This document shows positions 40,631 to 51,412 of a stretch of DNA of 64,000 bases, one piece after another; position 1 is the first letter of the stretch; every line of letters begins with the position of its first letter. Source of the DNA: Rhizobium sp. RCAM05350 (GTDB taxonomy: Bacteria > Pseudomonadota > Alphaproteobacteria > Rhizobiales > Rhizobiaceae); NCBI GenBank assembly GCA_024426085.1, contig CP087976.1, positions 186,001 to 250,000 of the forward strand. The letters run 5' to 3'. Below the pieces are notes generated by a model. It was given only the letters and a program-made list of their open reading frames with translations, was not told the DNA's origin and did not search any database. The translations under genes and the position numbers were made by a program.

Positions 40631-41456
40631 TGAACGATTTGAGCGCAGGAGAGGTCGGTGTTGCCACACTTGAACCGACTTCCGGCCTTGGCCGCGGCGT
40701 TGCCATTGTCACTGGAGCAAGGCGGGGCATAGGTCGCGCCATCTGCCTCGAGCTCGCAGGAGCGGGCTTCGATATCGCCGTCGCAGATGTGATGTTGGAT
40801 GAAGGCGGGCCGGAGACCATGGTTGGTCAGGGAACGCGGACGTGGCGCGTTATTCTATCAGCTCGACATTGCCAAAACGGGTGACTACGCCGAATTCCTT
40901 TCCCAAGTGGAAGCCCAACTCGGGCCGATCAACTGTCTGATCAACAATGCCGGGATCCAGGTTTCCGAGCGCGGTGATCTTCTGGATGTTTCAGAAGAAA
41001 GCTTCGACAGGCTGCTGGAGGTCAACCTTAGAGGGACATTCTTCCTGACCCAGGCGGTCGCCCGGCGCATGGTCGCCCGGTCGGATGTATCACAGGAGAG
41101 ATCGATCGTTTTCATTACGTCTGCAAACGCGCATCTCGTCTCTCCCGAGAAGGGGCCGTATTGCATCTCCAAGGCAGGCCTTTCCATGGCCTCCCAGCAA
41201 TTTGCTCTGAGCCTCGCTGAATACGGCATCTGCGTATACGAGATCCGGCCTGGTCTGATCCGGACAGACATGACTGTCGATGTCATCGAACGCTACAACG
41301 CCGGCATCGAGAACGGCACGCTTTCGGCGATCCGTCGGTGGGGACAGCCGGAAGATATCGCGCGGGGGTATTGCGACCCTCGTCACCGGAGGCATCCCGT
41401 TCAGCACGGGCGACGTTTACAACATCGGTGGAGGTATGCAGGTTCCGAGGCTTTAA
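40630..41456 (+). pseudogene. Short-chain dehydrogenase/reductase (two frameshifts)
   Basis: Classical SDR of about 270 residues. It has the cofactor motif VAIVTGARRGIGRAICLEL, then, after a frameshift near 40835, FYQLDIAKTGDY, CLINNAGIQVSERGDLLDVS, SIVFITSANAHLVSPEKGPYCISKAGL with catalytic Ser, Tyr and Lys (YxxxK), and IRPGLIRTDMT. The end VTGGIPFSTGDVYNIGGGMQ is in another frame after about 41370, with TAA at 41454. ATG 40630 overlaps the CoA-transferase stop (TGATG). It is a likely hydroxyacyl or polyol dehydrogenase. Confidence 0.88.
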
Positions 41457-41472
41457 TTTTTCGGAATCTCAA

Positions 41473-41484
41473 GAAATCGATTTC
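41473..41484. promoter_or_regulatory. Third LacI-type operator, inside the operon
   Basis: GAAATCGATTTC, identical to 39380-39391 over 12 bp and extended on one side to AGAAATCGATTTCAC in both. It lies 23 bp upstream of the ABC ATPase start and 17 bp after the SDR stop. It suggests an internal LacI-controlled promoter for the importer half of the operon. Confidence 0.65.
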
Positions 41485-41506
41485 ACGGAATTTTGGGAGG
41501 CATGCG

Positions 41507-42998
41507 ATGACGACCCGATCCTCGAGATGAGGGAAATCCATAAGAGATTTCCCGGCGTCTATGCACTGAAAAACGTCAGCTTTTCGGTTGCGAAGGGAAG
41601 TGTTCACGGATTGGTCGGCGAAAACGGCGCGGGCAAGTCCACGCTGATGCGCATTCTTTCCGGCGCTTACCAAGCCACGGAGGGCATGGTTGCCATCGAT
41701 GGAGTCGATGTTGAAAGCCCGACCCCCGAAAAGATGCTCGCACTCGGAATTGCAGTCATTTACCAGGAGCTTGCACAAGCACCACACCTCACCGTCGCCG
41801 AAAACATCTTTCTCAGGCGCCTTCCGAAGACGCGGCTAGGGACCATAGACTGGCGCAAGGCGCGCAACGACGCCGGGATTATCCTGAAAAAGCTCAATTT
41901 CAATGTCGATCCCGCCGCCCGTATCGACCGCCTCAGCGTTGCGCAGAGGCAGATGGTCGAGATCGCCAAGGCAATCTCACGGGATGCGCGGGTCGTCGTG
42001 CTCGACGAACCGTCAGCCGTTCTCGGCGACAGTGAGCTTCACAATTTGTTCGCGCTCATCCGGACGCTCAGCCAGGAACAGGGCGTATCCTTTGTCTACA
42101 TTTCGCATCGGCTGAAGGAGCTCTACGAAATTTGCCAGGACGTCACCGTGTTGCGGGATGGACAGGTCGTATCCAGCATGCCGATCGCCGGCACAACGAC
42201 AGCCGATCTGATACGTCAGATGGTTGGGCGGGAGATGAGCGACATCTTTCCGCAACGGCCGGCGCCCAAGGGCGACATCCGGCTCTCCGTCGCCAACATC
42301 AATCGAAAAGGTGTCCTTAAGGACATCTCGTTCGAGGTCCGCCGGGGCGAGATTTTCGGGATTTGCGGTCTTGCGGGTTCCGGTCGGACCGAAGTGCTTC
42401 GGGCGATCGCTGGCGCTGATCGCATCGACAGCGGCGAGATCAAGATCGACGGTCAAACGCTCGAGGTGAAAAACCCACGCGTCGCACTCTCGAATGGGAT
42501 CGGCCTCCTACCGGAAGACCGCAAGACAGAGGGCTTGTTTCTCGACCAGTCGGTCGCCTTCAACGTAACCATTTCTGCGCTGGGCGGGTTGGCCGCCGGC
42601 GGCTTTCTTCAGTCGTCAAAGGAGCGGGAAAAGGTCGCGGAATACATCCGGCAGATGAGGATCAAGACGCCGTCAGGCGCGACCCGTGTCCGTACCCTCT
42701 CGGGGGAAATCAACAGAAATGCGGGATCGCACGACAGCTCAACGCCGGCACGAGCATTCTGCTGGTGGATGAGCCGACACGCGGGGTCGATGTCGTGGCG
42801 AAACGCGAGATCCACGATCTGCTTGTCCAGCTCACCACGGCCCTCGGAGCGAGCGTCGTCATGGTTTCGTCAGAGCTTCCCGAAGTGCTCGGGCTCTGCG
42901 ACCGGATAATGGTCATGAGGCAGGGCGAAGTGTCAGCAATCGTCGAAGGCAAAGGTGCCAACGAGGAAACGCTGATGTCGCATGCCGTTTGGAATTGA
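41507..42998 (+). pseudogene. Ribose-type sugar ABC transporter ATPase, double-domain RbsA type (frameshifted)
   Basis: Two-domain ATPase of about 495 residues. Domain 1 has Walker A VGENGAGKSTLMRILSGAYQ, signature LSVAQRQMVEIAKAIS, Walker B VVVLDEPSAVLG and FVYISHRLKE. Domain 2 has CGLAGSGRTEVLRAIAGA, LLPEDRKTEGLFLDQS, then a frameshift near 42712 and IARQLNAGTSILLVDEPTRGVDV. Most of it is in one open frame; the very start is shifted near 41515, because ATG 41507 after GGGAGG reads MTT before joining PILEMREIHKRFPG. It energises the importer completed by the genes at 45269 and 46324. Confidence 0.9.
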
Positions 42999-43009
42999 GG
43001 AGAAGAAAA

Positions 43010-44477
43010 ATGTCTGCACGCCAGTATACGCACTACATTGACGGCCGTTTCGACGGCAGAGAGACCTCCTATGTCGATAGGAATTCCCCCGCAACCGGTG
43101 AGGTGGTCGCACGTTTCGCGTCCGGTGAGCCCGCGGACATGGACCGTGCCGTGGCAGCGGCCCGCGCTGCATTCGACAATGGTCCCTGGCCACAAATGAG
43201 TGGCATGGAACGGGCAGCGGTGCTCAACAAATATGCCGATCTCGTTCACGACAATTTCGACAAACTTGTGCGTATCGAAGTCGAGGAAGTCGGCAAACCC
43301 ATTCTGGTTCGCCCGCGGCGATATTGGCGGTGTGGTCGGTCTTATCCGCTATGCGGCATCTCTCATGATGCAAATGTCAGGAACCACCTATACCAATCTT
43401 GGTGCCCAGAAGACGGCGTTGCTCATGCGCGAGCCTATCGGCGTCGTGGGTCTCATAACGCCATGGAATTTCCCGGCTTTGATCCTGATGCAAAAGGTTC
43501 CCTTTGCACTGGCTGCCGGCTGCACCGTGGTCGTGAAGCCCTCGGAGTTTACCTCAGGCAGTGCATTCGAACTCGCGGCTCTTGCGACCGTAGCTGGAAT
43601 TCCGCAGGGCGTATTGAATGTCGTCAGCGGCAAGGGCTCCGTTGTCGGAAAGGCGTTGACGCAGAATCCGGGCATCGACTTCATCTCGTTCACGGGATCG
43701 ACCCGCACCGGCCAGACTGTCATCGAGGATCCGGCCAAGAACGTCGTCAAGACCTCGATGGAACTCGGTGGCAAGTCAGCGAACATCGTCTTCGCCGATG
43801 CCGATCTTGATGCGGCTGTCGATGGCGCGCTCATGGGCGTGTTCTTCAACAACGGCGAATGCTGCGTCTCGGGATCGCGCCTGTTCGTCCAGTCATCCGT
43901 TGCCGATGAATTCGTAAAGCGCGTGGCAGAGCGGTCCGCGCGTCTGAAAGTCGGCAATCCCTTTGACGAAGACACCGATATCGGCGCGATGATCGATGAG
44001 AAGCATTTCTCCAAGGTACTGGGTTTTGTGAAATCAGCAGTCGATGAGGGAGCGCAGCTCCTCACCGGCGGACATGCGGTCGAACCAAGCCAAGGGAATT
44101 TCATTCAAGCCACCGTGTTCGACCGGGTCACGCCGTCGATGACAATTTTCAAAGAAGAGATTTTCGGCCCGGTTCTCAGTGTGACGCGCTTCGAGACACT
44201 TGATGAAGTTGTCGGACTGGCAAACGACAGTGTCTATGGCCTTTCAAACTACGTGTGGTCGAAGAACATCGACACCGTGATGACCATGGCCAAAAAGCTG
44301 AAAAGCGGCTGGGTTCAGGCGAACACCATCATCGACGGAGCGCCTCAACTGCCCCTGACCGGCGTCAAGGGATCCGGCTTCGGATACGAAATGGGGCAAG
44401 CAGGTTTCGAAGAGTTCACGCAGCTCAAAACCCTGTTCATTCATACGGGGCCGCGCCAGCCGGTGTTTTCGAAATGA
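43010..44477 (+). pseudogene. Aldehyde dehydrogenase (one frameshift)
   Basis: NAD(P)-dependent enzyme of about 488 residues. The N-terminal part reads YIDGRFDGRETSYVDRNSPATGE to EEVGKPI; after a frameshift near 43310 it continues GDIGGVVGLIRYAASLM. Motifs are GVVGLITPWNFPALILM, ISFTGSTRTGQTVIE, SMELGGKSANIVFAD with the general-base Glu, and FFNNGECCVSGSRL with the catalytic Cys. The end has PLTGVKGSGFGYEMGQAGFEE. It has a good AGGAGA before ATG 43010 and its stop overlaps the HAD gene (ATGA). It probably oxidises the aldehyde made by the GMC enzyme at 49118. Confidence 0.92.
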
Positions 44478-45276
44478 GGGATCTGCGCCGATTGGCCTTC
44501 TTGTCTCGGATGTCGACCGCACTTTGCTGACGCATGGCTATGACTTGCCAGCAAAAGTCGTCGAGGCACTGGGCCGCCTGCGCGCAGGTGGTGTTGAGAT
44601 CGTGTTGGCCTCGGCGCGGTCCCCACAGGCATTGCGCCCCTATGCCGCCCGGCTGGAGACGCTCGAACTTGCTGCCTGTTTCAACGGTGGGTGGATCGGC
44701 AATTTGAGGACCGGTGCGACGATCGCGTCCACAACCATTGGCCTTACCGCTCTCTGGTACGGCTACGATCGCGTCTACGCGAGTGAACGCAATCCGTTGA
44801 TCGAACACGAAGTCGCGGTGACCGGCGAAAGCCTGGATGTGGTTGAAAGCTGGGATCAAGTTGCCGGAGAGCCCGGAAAGATCATGTGTGTCCGGGGAAA
44901 CGCAGACGACCTTTCGGGTTTCGATGCAATGACCGATGCTTTTGGATCGCGGCTCTCATTGATCAGGTCGCACTGGCGGCTGCTGGAGATCAATCCCAAG
45001 GGTGTTTCCAAGCGGGCCACGATTGAACAAATGTCGCGCCATCGAAGCGTGTCGCAGGAGAACTGCGCCGCGGCAGGCGATGCCGAAAACGATGTCGAAA
45101 TGCTGCGTTGGGCAGCCGTCGCGCTGACGGTCGACAATGCCATCGGTGAAATCAAGAGTTTCACGGACTTTATCGGGCCGACCTGTGACGAAGGCGGAAT
45201 GGCGTTGGCCGCCGACTGGCTGGGAGCCAGGCTCGCGGGCTATCGCGGTGAAAACGGAGGAGAGGAAAATGGTTGA
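44474..45276 (+). pseudogene. HAD-superfamily (Cof-like) phosphatase (one frameshift at the start)
   Basis: About 267-residue HAD hydrolase. From ATG 44474 the frame shifts near 44490, after which motif I reads LLVSDVDRTLLTHGYDLPAK with the nucleophile Asp and DxDxT. Motif II is IVLASARSP, the Lys motif III is VSKRATIEQM and motif IV is AAGDAENDVEMLRWA. The cap is of the Cof type. It should dephosphorylate a sugar phosphate or a small phosphorylated intermediate. It overlaps the ALDH stop at its start and the permease start at its end. Confidence 0.85.
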
Positions 45277-46261
45277 TATGGCAACCTCACACCAGACAGT
45301 CCTGAAGCGTTCCGGCATCGCTCGGACTTTGAACGTGGCGCAGAGCTTTGGGCTGTTCTGGGTGCTGATCGCCTTATGCGCGGTGGCGATCTATCTGTCG
45401 CCGAGCTTCCTCCAGATCGGCAACCTGATGAACGTCGGACGACAGGTCGCGCTCTTCGGAATCGTAAGTATCGGAATGACCTTCGTCATCCTGACGCGCG
45501 GTATCGATCTCTCGGTCGGGTCGATCGTGGGCGTCGTCGCCGTCTCCAGCGCGATGCTTCTGTCGGCCGGAGTTCCAATCCCAGCCGTGATCGGGCTCGG
45601 TCTTGTGATGGGTGTCGTCCTGGGAGGGATAAACGGGATCGGCGTCGTTGTGTTCAACATGCCGCCATTCATTATGACGCTAGGAACACTCGTCATGGGC
45701 CGCGGGATCGTGATGACGATCGCCAATGGCGAACCTCAAAATCTGGGTGATGCCACGGACGCCTTCTACTTCCTAGGTGGTGGCTTTCTGTTGGGCGTGC
45801 CCGTTCCGATCTGGATCTTTGCCGGTGTCGCAATCATTGCCTTCATCGTCCTGCGATCGACCGCGTTCGGACGGCAGGTCTACGCAGTGGGCTCGAATGC
45901 CGAAGCCGCTCGCTTGGCAGGGATCAAGGTCGGCGCTGTTTTGATGTCGGTCTACGTGATCTCCGGTGCACTTGCTGCCCTTACGGCACTGATCACCATC
46001 TCCCGACTAACCGTCGGAGAACCCACCGCAGGGACCAATCTGGAACTCGAAGCCATTGCGATCGTGGTCATCGGGGGCACCAGCCTGTTCGGCGGGGAGG
46101 GAACCATAATTGGCACCGTGATCGGCGCAGCCATCATCGTGGTCATCGCAAACATCCTCAATCTGCTCGGCATTTCGCCGTTCACACAGCAGATCGTGAA
46201 GGGTGCCATCATCATCGCTGCCGTCATGTTCGAGGTCTATCGCCACCGTCAGCGGGCCTGA
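45269..46261 (+). CDS. Ribose-type sugar ABC transporter permease 2
   Basis: Intact 330-residue membrane permease of the RbsC family. ATG 45269 follows GGAGGAGAGG and overlaps the HAD stop. It shows GIVSIGMTFVILTRGIDLSVGSIVG, NMPPFIMTLGTLVMGRGIVM, AVGSNAEAARLAGIKV and the C-terminal AIVVIGGTSLFGGEGTIIGTV block over about ten hydrophobic helices. It partners the RbsA-type ATPase at 41507 and binding protein at 46324. It is not especially close to the permease at 12000, so the two importers differ. Confidence 0.93.
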   Translation: MVDMATSHQTVLKRSGIARTLNVAQSFGLFWVLIALCAVAIYLSPSFLQIGNLMNVGRQVALFGIVSIGMTFVILTRGIDLSVGSIVGVVAVSSAMLLSAGVPIPAVIGLGLVMGVVLGGINGIGVVVFNMPPFIMTLGTLVMGRGIVMTIANGEPQNLGDATDAFYFLGGGFLLGVPVPIWIFAGVAIIAFIVLRSTAFGRQVYAVGSNAEAARLAGIKVGAVLMSVYVISGALAALTALITISRLTVGEPTAGTNLELEAIAIVVIGGTSLFGGEGTIIGTVIGAAIIVVIANILNLLGISPFTQQIVKGAIIIAAVMFEVYRHRQRA

Positions 46262-46323
46262 ATTCCGCCGCGTCATGGTGACGCGCGGGAGCTTGTAACT
46301 GTCTATCTTTGGGAGGAGTGACC

Positions 46324-47279
46324 ATGAATACGAATCGTAGACAATTTCTAACACTGTCCGCCGCCATCGCTGCAGCGGTCGGCGCTGCGGGACTGCCGTC
46401 GCGGGGAGCATTCGCCGCCGAAAAGATCAAGATTGGCTTCAGCCAAGGCACGATGAACCATCCGTGGCGCATCGCAATGGTGGAAGTGAACAAGAAGTTC
46501 ATGCGGAAGCAAACTATCCCGATCTGGAGATCATCGTCACGGACGGAAACAACGATGCGGCAAAGCAGGTCGCAGACGTTGAGAGTCTGCTGACGCAGGG
46601 CATCAAAGTCCTCGTGATCTCGCCACTCACCGAACAGGCGCTGACGCCGGTCGTGAAGGACGCGATGGCGCAGGGAATCCCTGTTCTGACGCTCGACCGC
46701 AAGGTTAACACGCAGGTTACCTGCCATCTGGGCGGCCTCAATCTGCCCCTCGGCGAGGGTGCTGGCAAATTCCTGATCAACGCACTGCCCGATGGCGGCA
46801 ACGTCATCGAGCTGCAGGGAACTGCCGGCGCTTCCACGACCGTTGACCGTCACAAGGGTTTTGCCAGTGCGATTGAAGGAAATCCCGCCTTCAAAGTCGT
46901 CGCCGATCAGAATTGTGACTACACGCGCGACAAGGCCGTCAAGTTCATGGAGGACATGCTGCAGCGCTTCAAGCCGGGCGAGATCCAGGCAGTATACGCT
47001 CACAACGACGAAATGGCGCTTGGCGCGATCCAGGTCATGGAAGCTGCCGGCCGTCTCGAAGGCGTGAAGGTCATCGGCATGGACGGCCAGAACACGGCAT
47101 TCCAGGCCATCAAGGACGGAAAGATGTCGGCGTGCTTCATCTATCCGTACTGCGCTCCTGAAGGAATTCAGACGGCCTACAAGATGGCGAAGGGCGAGAC
47201 TGTCGACAAGGACATCGTTCTTCCGACTGTGCAGGTCTCCAGCGACAACGTCGACCAGTTCATTGGCAAAGGCATCTGA
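46324..47279 (+). pseudogene. Sugar ABC transporter substrate-binding protein 2 (one frameshift)
   Basis: RbsB-type periplasmic binding protein. A twin-arginine-like signal is visible (NRRQFLTLSAAIAAAVGAAG), which is unusual but known for RbsB-like proteins. The mature part starts KIKIGFSQGTMNHPWRIAM. The frame shifts near 46505, then YPDLEIIVTDGNNDAAKQVA, LISPLTEQALTPVVKDAMAQGIP, AVYAHNDEMALGAIQVMEA and VIGMDGQNTAFQAIKDGKM follow. Length after correction is about 318 residues. GGGAGG lies 8 bases before ATG 46324. Confidence 0.9.
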
Positions 47280-47341
47280 GCCAGCGGTAAAAATGGGCCG
47301 GGTCGAAAGGCTCGGCCCAACTCGAACAGAAGGAAGAAGCA

Positions 47342-48308
47342 ATGGCATCCGTTCGCCACTACGACAACCCGCACGGGGTCATCCCCGCTGTCCTTATGCC
47401 GTTTACCGCCGAAATGGAGGTCAACGAGAGTGCATATCGTCATCATCTCGCCGACGTCAGTGGCGTCGAGGGCATCACCAGCGATTACCATCAACGGCCA
47501 CGCGGCCGAAGTCGCATCGCTCACATTGAACGAGCAATTCCGCACGATCACTTTGACCAAGGAGGTCTTGGAGGAGCGCGTTCCGACCATCGTCGCCGTC
47601 TATACGAATTCAAGCCTAGAGGCGGCTCGCATCGCTCGCAGGGCTCAGGATGAAGGCGCAAACGGGCTGCTGGTCTTCCCGCCGGAGGTGATGGTCCTGG
47701 GCGGACACATGCGCCCGGAAATGATCCACGAACATTATAAGCGGATCACCGGCGCGTCGGACCTGCCGATCATCCATTATCAGTTTCCCGTCAACTCTAA
47801 CCTGGCCCTCCCGTTGCCGACCCTCTTGGAGCTTTGCTCGTTTTTCCCGTCGATCAAGGCGATCAAGGACAATTGCGGAGACGGGAATTTGCATGAGCGC
47901 CAGATCAGAGAGCTCAAGTCTCTCGATCGGCCGGTCAAGACGGTCACCACCCACAGCTCGTGGCTTCTCGGTTCGCTCGCGCTTGGATGCGATGGCCTGC
48001 TATCGGGCGCTGGCTCCGTAATCGCCAATCTGCAGGTCGCACTCTTCCGTGCGGTGCAGGCGGGCGACCTCAACGCCGCGAAGGCGATAAACGACAGAAT
48101 ATATCCAACGGTACGCGCATTCTACGACCATCCGCTTCTCGACATGCACAATCGCATGAAGGAGGCCCTTGTCATTCTTGGCCGTTGGGACGAAGCCTAT
48201 GTGCGTCCGCCGCTCGTCAAGCCCACGACAGCCGAGATCGAAAAGATCCGGCGTTGCATGGCACAGGCAGGCCTGACATCGGAAACGCTCTACAGGAAGG
48301 TTGCCTAG
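47342..48308 (+). pseudogene. Dihydrodipicolinate synthase-family lyase (one frameshift)
   Basis: About 322-residue class I aldolase/dehydratase-type barrel of the DapA/NanA family. The N-terminal GVIPAVLMPFTAEMEVNESAYRHH is followed, after a one-base insertion near 47485, by AITINGHAAEVASLTLNEQF, VPTIVAVYTNSSLEAARIAR and LPIIHYQFPV (proton-relay Tyr) and IKAIKDNCGDG (Schiff-base Lys). It lacks the usual GTTGE loop, which is replaced by TINGH. It would cleave a 2-oxo compound or carry out dehydration of a sugar-acid derivative, in line with the CoA-transferase and glycerate kinase of the regulon. Confidence 0.85.
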
Positions 48309-48309
48309 C

Positions 48310-49087
48310 ATGCCTGAGAAGCTCGTTTTGCAAGAGCGCCCATCAAACGGTATCCTGCTTTTGCGGTTGGAACCGACCGGACAAGCTGAATGCGTTGTCC
48401 AAGGAACTTCTCAAGGAGCTGGTAGACATTCTTGGTTCTGGCCGAGACCGATCAGGGGATCGGCTGCGTGATCTTGACAGGGAATGGACGGGCTTTTTCC
48501 GCCGGTGCTGATATCTCCGACATGCTGGAGCGGGGGTCGATTCCTATATCGACCCCGACCGGCTCGATAGTTGGCGGAAAATCGAGGGCTTTTCGAAGCC
48601 GATCATCGCCGCCATCAACGGCTTTGCTCTCGGTGGCGGGCTCGAGCTTGCTCTCCTTTGCGACATAATCCTTGCTTCGGACGGAGCGAAGTTTGCGGTC
48701 CCGGAGATCAAGATCGGATCCTTTCCGGGAGACGGCGGGACACAGCGTCTGCCAAGACTGGTCGGTCGGTCGTTTGCAATGCAGATGGTTTTGACCGGCG
48801 AGATGGTTGATGCAGCGGTTGCTGAACGAAAGGGCCTTGTGAGCGAGGTCGTCAAAGCCGAGGACCTGCTGTCCCGGTGCATCGAGGTGGCATTATCCAT
48901 TGCGGCCAAGTCGGTCGCCATCACGCCATACGCGAAGCGCGCGGTGCAGGCTGCCTACGAGCTTCCTCTTGCCGAGGGGATATTGGAGGAGCGTCGCCTG
49001 ACGGTCGAGGCTTTTGCCACGGAGGACAGAATGGAAGGACTGCGGGCATTCGCCGAAAAGCGGACGCCGGTGTTCAAGGGACGTTGA
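48310..49087 (+). pseudogene. Enoyl-CoA hydratase/isomerase-family enzyme (frameshifted)
   Basis: Crotonase-fold enzyme of about 260 residues in three frames. The first is MPEKLVLQERPSNGILLLRL; the second NRPDKLNALSKELLKELVDI and CVILTGNGRAFSAGADISDM (oxyanion loop); the third IIAAINGFALGGGLELALLC and FAVPEIKIGSFPGDGGTQRL, with the two active-site Glu residues in LELALLC and VPEIK. Breaks lie near 48370, 48430 and 48545. It begins 1 bp after the lyase stop. It probably hydrates an enoyl-CoA in the CoA branch. Confidence 0.85.
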
Positions 49088-49117
49088 TTGATCCCGAAAG
49101 GGATCGGGAGGATTGCT

Positions 49118-50739
49118 TTGGAAAACTACGACTATATCATCACTGGTGCTGGATCTGCCGGATGCGTGATCGCCAACCGCTTGACCGAGGATCCTTCTGT
49201 GAAGGTCCTGCTGCTGGAGGCAGGCAGCCGGGATTGGAATCCCATGATTCATATTCCCGGCGGCATCGGCAAGCTGTTTGGACCAGGCGTGAACTGGCGC
49301 TTCAAGACCGTTCCCCAAAAAAATCTCGACAATCGTGAGATCTGGTATCCACAGGGAAAGACTCTGGGCGGGTCCAGTTCCATCAATGCGATGATCTACA
49401 TCCGCGGGCAGCGAGAGGACTATGATAACTGGGCCGCCCTTGGAAACGAAGGTTGGAGCTACAATGATGTGCTCCCGTATTTCCGCAAGTCAGAAGATAA
49501 CGACCGCCTCGTCAACCAGTATCATGGCGAAGGCGGCCCCCTCTGGGTCTCCGATCAGGTCAGCCCCCATGAACTCTCGAAAGCATTCGTTCGGGCGTGC
49601 CAGTCTTGGGGGCTTCCGTACAATCCGGATTTCAATGGTGAGAGCCAATACGGCGCCGGTCTCTACCAGGTAACCTGCCGCGACGGGCGTCGCAGAAGTT
49701 CTGCTGTGTCCTATCTCCGACCTGTGCGGGCCCGCAAAACTTGACCGTCATGACGGGCTCACGAGCCATCCGCGTCATACTTGAGGGAGATCGTGCAGTC
49801 GGCGTGGAAGTCGCGAAGGGCAGTTCGGTTCAGACCATCCGCTGCAATTGCGAGGTTATTGTTTCAAGTGGAGCAATCAACTCACCGCGGCTGCTGATGC
49901 TCTCCGGTATTGGAGATCCGGACGAATTGCGGGCGGTCGGCGTTACCCCGAAGGTGGATCTCCAAGGCGTCGGCAAAAACCTGCAGGACCATCTTTGTTC
50001 AAACGTCCATTTATCACTCAAAGAGCCCATCAGCTACGATGGCCAGGATCGTTTTCCTCATGCTTTGGGGCACGGCTTGCAGTGGCTGCTTTATCGAAAT
50101 GGCCCAGCATCGTCCGTCATTGTTGAAGGTGGTGGATTCGCCTCAAGTGAAGGTAATGGTCGTCCGGATATGCAAATCCATATTGCTCCCACGATGGTCG
50201 TTCGCGGCGGACAGACGCGTCTTGATGGACACGGCTTTACAATCAACACCACCTTTCTGCGGCCTAAGAGCATCGGCTCGATTTCTCTTCGTTCCAGCAA
50301 CGCTGCCGATGAGCCATTGATCGATCCGAACTACCATGGTGACGAATACGATCGGAGAATGTCGCTGACGTCGATCGAGACGACACGAGAGATCCTCTCG
50401 CAGCCAGCCATAGCGAAGTACATCAAGATCGAGCGCCTGCCGGGGCCAGAGGCGAAGTCCAAAGAGGATATTATGGCTTATATTCGCCAATATGCCTGCT
50501 GTGACTATCATCCGGTCGGGACATGCAAAATGGGCGTGGATGAAGAGGCAGTGGTCGATCCGCAACTCCGCGTCAGGGGCGTGCGCGGCTTGCGCGTCGC
50601 CGACTCGTCTATCATGCCTGTCCTTTTAAGTGGCAACACGAACGGCCCGAGCATGATGATCGGTGAGAAAGCCGCCGATCTAATCAAGGGTCACCGTGCT
50701 CCACGGACTGTCGAACAGGATCATTGGGTTACGGCGTAG
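49118..50739 (+). pseudogene. GMC-family FAD alcohol dehydrogenase (choline-dehydrogenase-like; one frameshift)
   Basis: About 540-residue flavoprotein. It starts at TTG 49118 after GGGAGG, with YIITGAGSAGCVIANRLTED (FAD motif) and VLLLEAGSRD. GMC signature 1 is GKTLGGSSSINAMIYIRG, signature 2 SSGAINSPRLLMLSGIG. The catalytic His is in CDYHPVGTCKMG and the second His/Asn position in LSGNTNGPSMMIG. The frame breaks at 49732, where four A read well as five (RKNLTVMTGSRA). It oxidises a primary alcohol or sugar. It is the last clear gene of the rightward LacI operon. Confidence 0.92.
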
Positions 50740-51412
50740 AAAGTCGGCGGTTTCCGGTGCTGCAATTTCACGATTTTGTGAAAGTACATTCGAAAGGCAT
50801 CTCAAGCAATTTCAACTATGATTCAATCGATCAGCGATTTCGAATCGGCATCGAAATGTCAACCACCATGCTGGTGAAAGAGGCCATCATGAAGGGCTAA
50901 AGCTCCACAACTCGATCTTCGACAGCGCGTTGTGAATGCGATTGTTGCGGTGTGCCCCGTCGACAGACGGCTGAACGGTTTGGTGGTGTGAGCGCCACCA
51001 GCGCTGTTTGCTAACAGAAGCAGTTCAGCGACATCGAAACAACGGTCGAGCGGACAAACTAAATTGCAACCAAGCTGCGTTTGACGAAACTCTCGTCCAA
51101 TCTTCTCGGCAATGCGATTAAGCATGGCGACCCGTACGACTTTCGGAAAGATGCGTGCGGCGGCCTTAGGGACCGCGCTGTATCGACAGTCGCCAGGGCG
51201 GTAGCGGTCGCGCTCCTGCTCGATCTGCTCAACCCTTAATGATCGAGCGTATAGTCCATTTTGTCCAGCGCGGTTCGTTTTAGGCAGCCCTGCGCCGGGT
51301 GGCTAAGCGTGTTAAATGACCGCTCCCATCAACACGGCTATCCCGATCCGTGAAGCATATTAGAACGGTCAGGCTCTTCTTTCAATCGCGTGTGGCATTC
51401 GTGAGGCTTTAC
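50740..51412. other. Gene-poor stretch with no recognised gene
   Basis: About 670 bp. A minus-strand frame (50859-51125, 88 codons, starting MLNRIAEKIGREFRQTQL) and short plus-strand frames are seen, but none has a recognisable motif or a clear ribosome binding site. The part 51180-51350 may be degraded coding sequence. No strong terminator was seen after the GMC gene. Confidence 0.35.

Noticed and set aside
50859-51125. 88-codon minus-strand frame
   Set aside because: No motif, no ribosome binding site, unusual composition; not supported as a gene.
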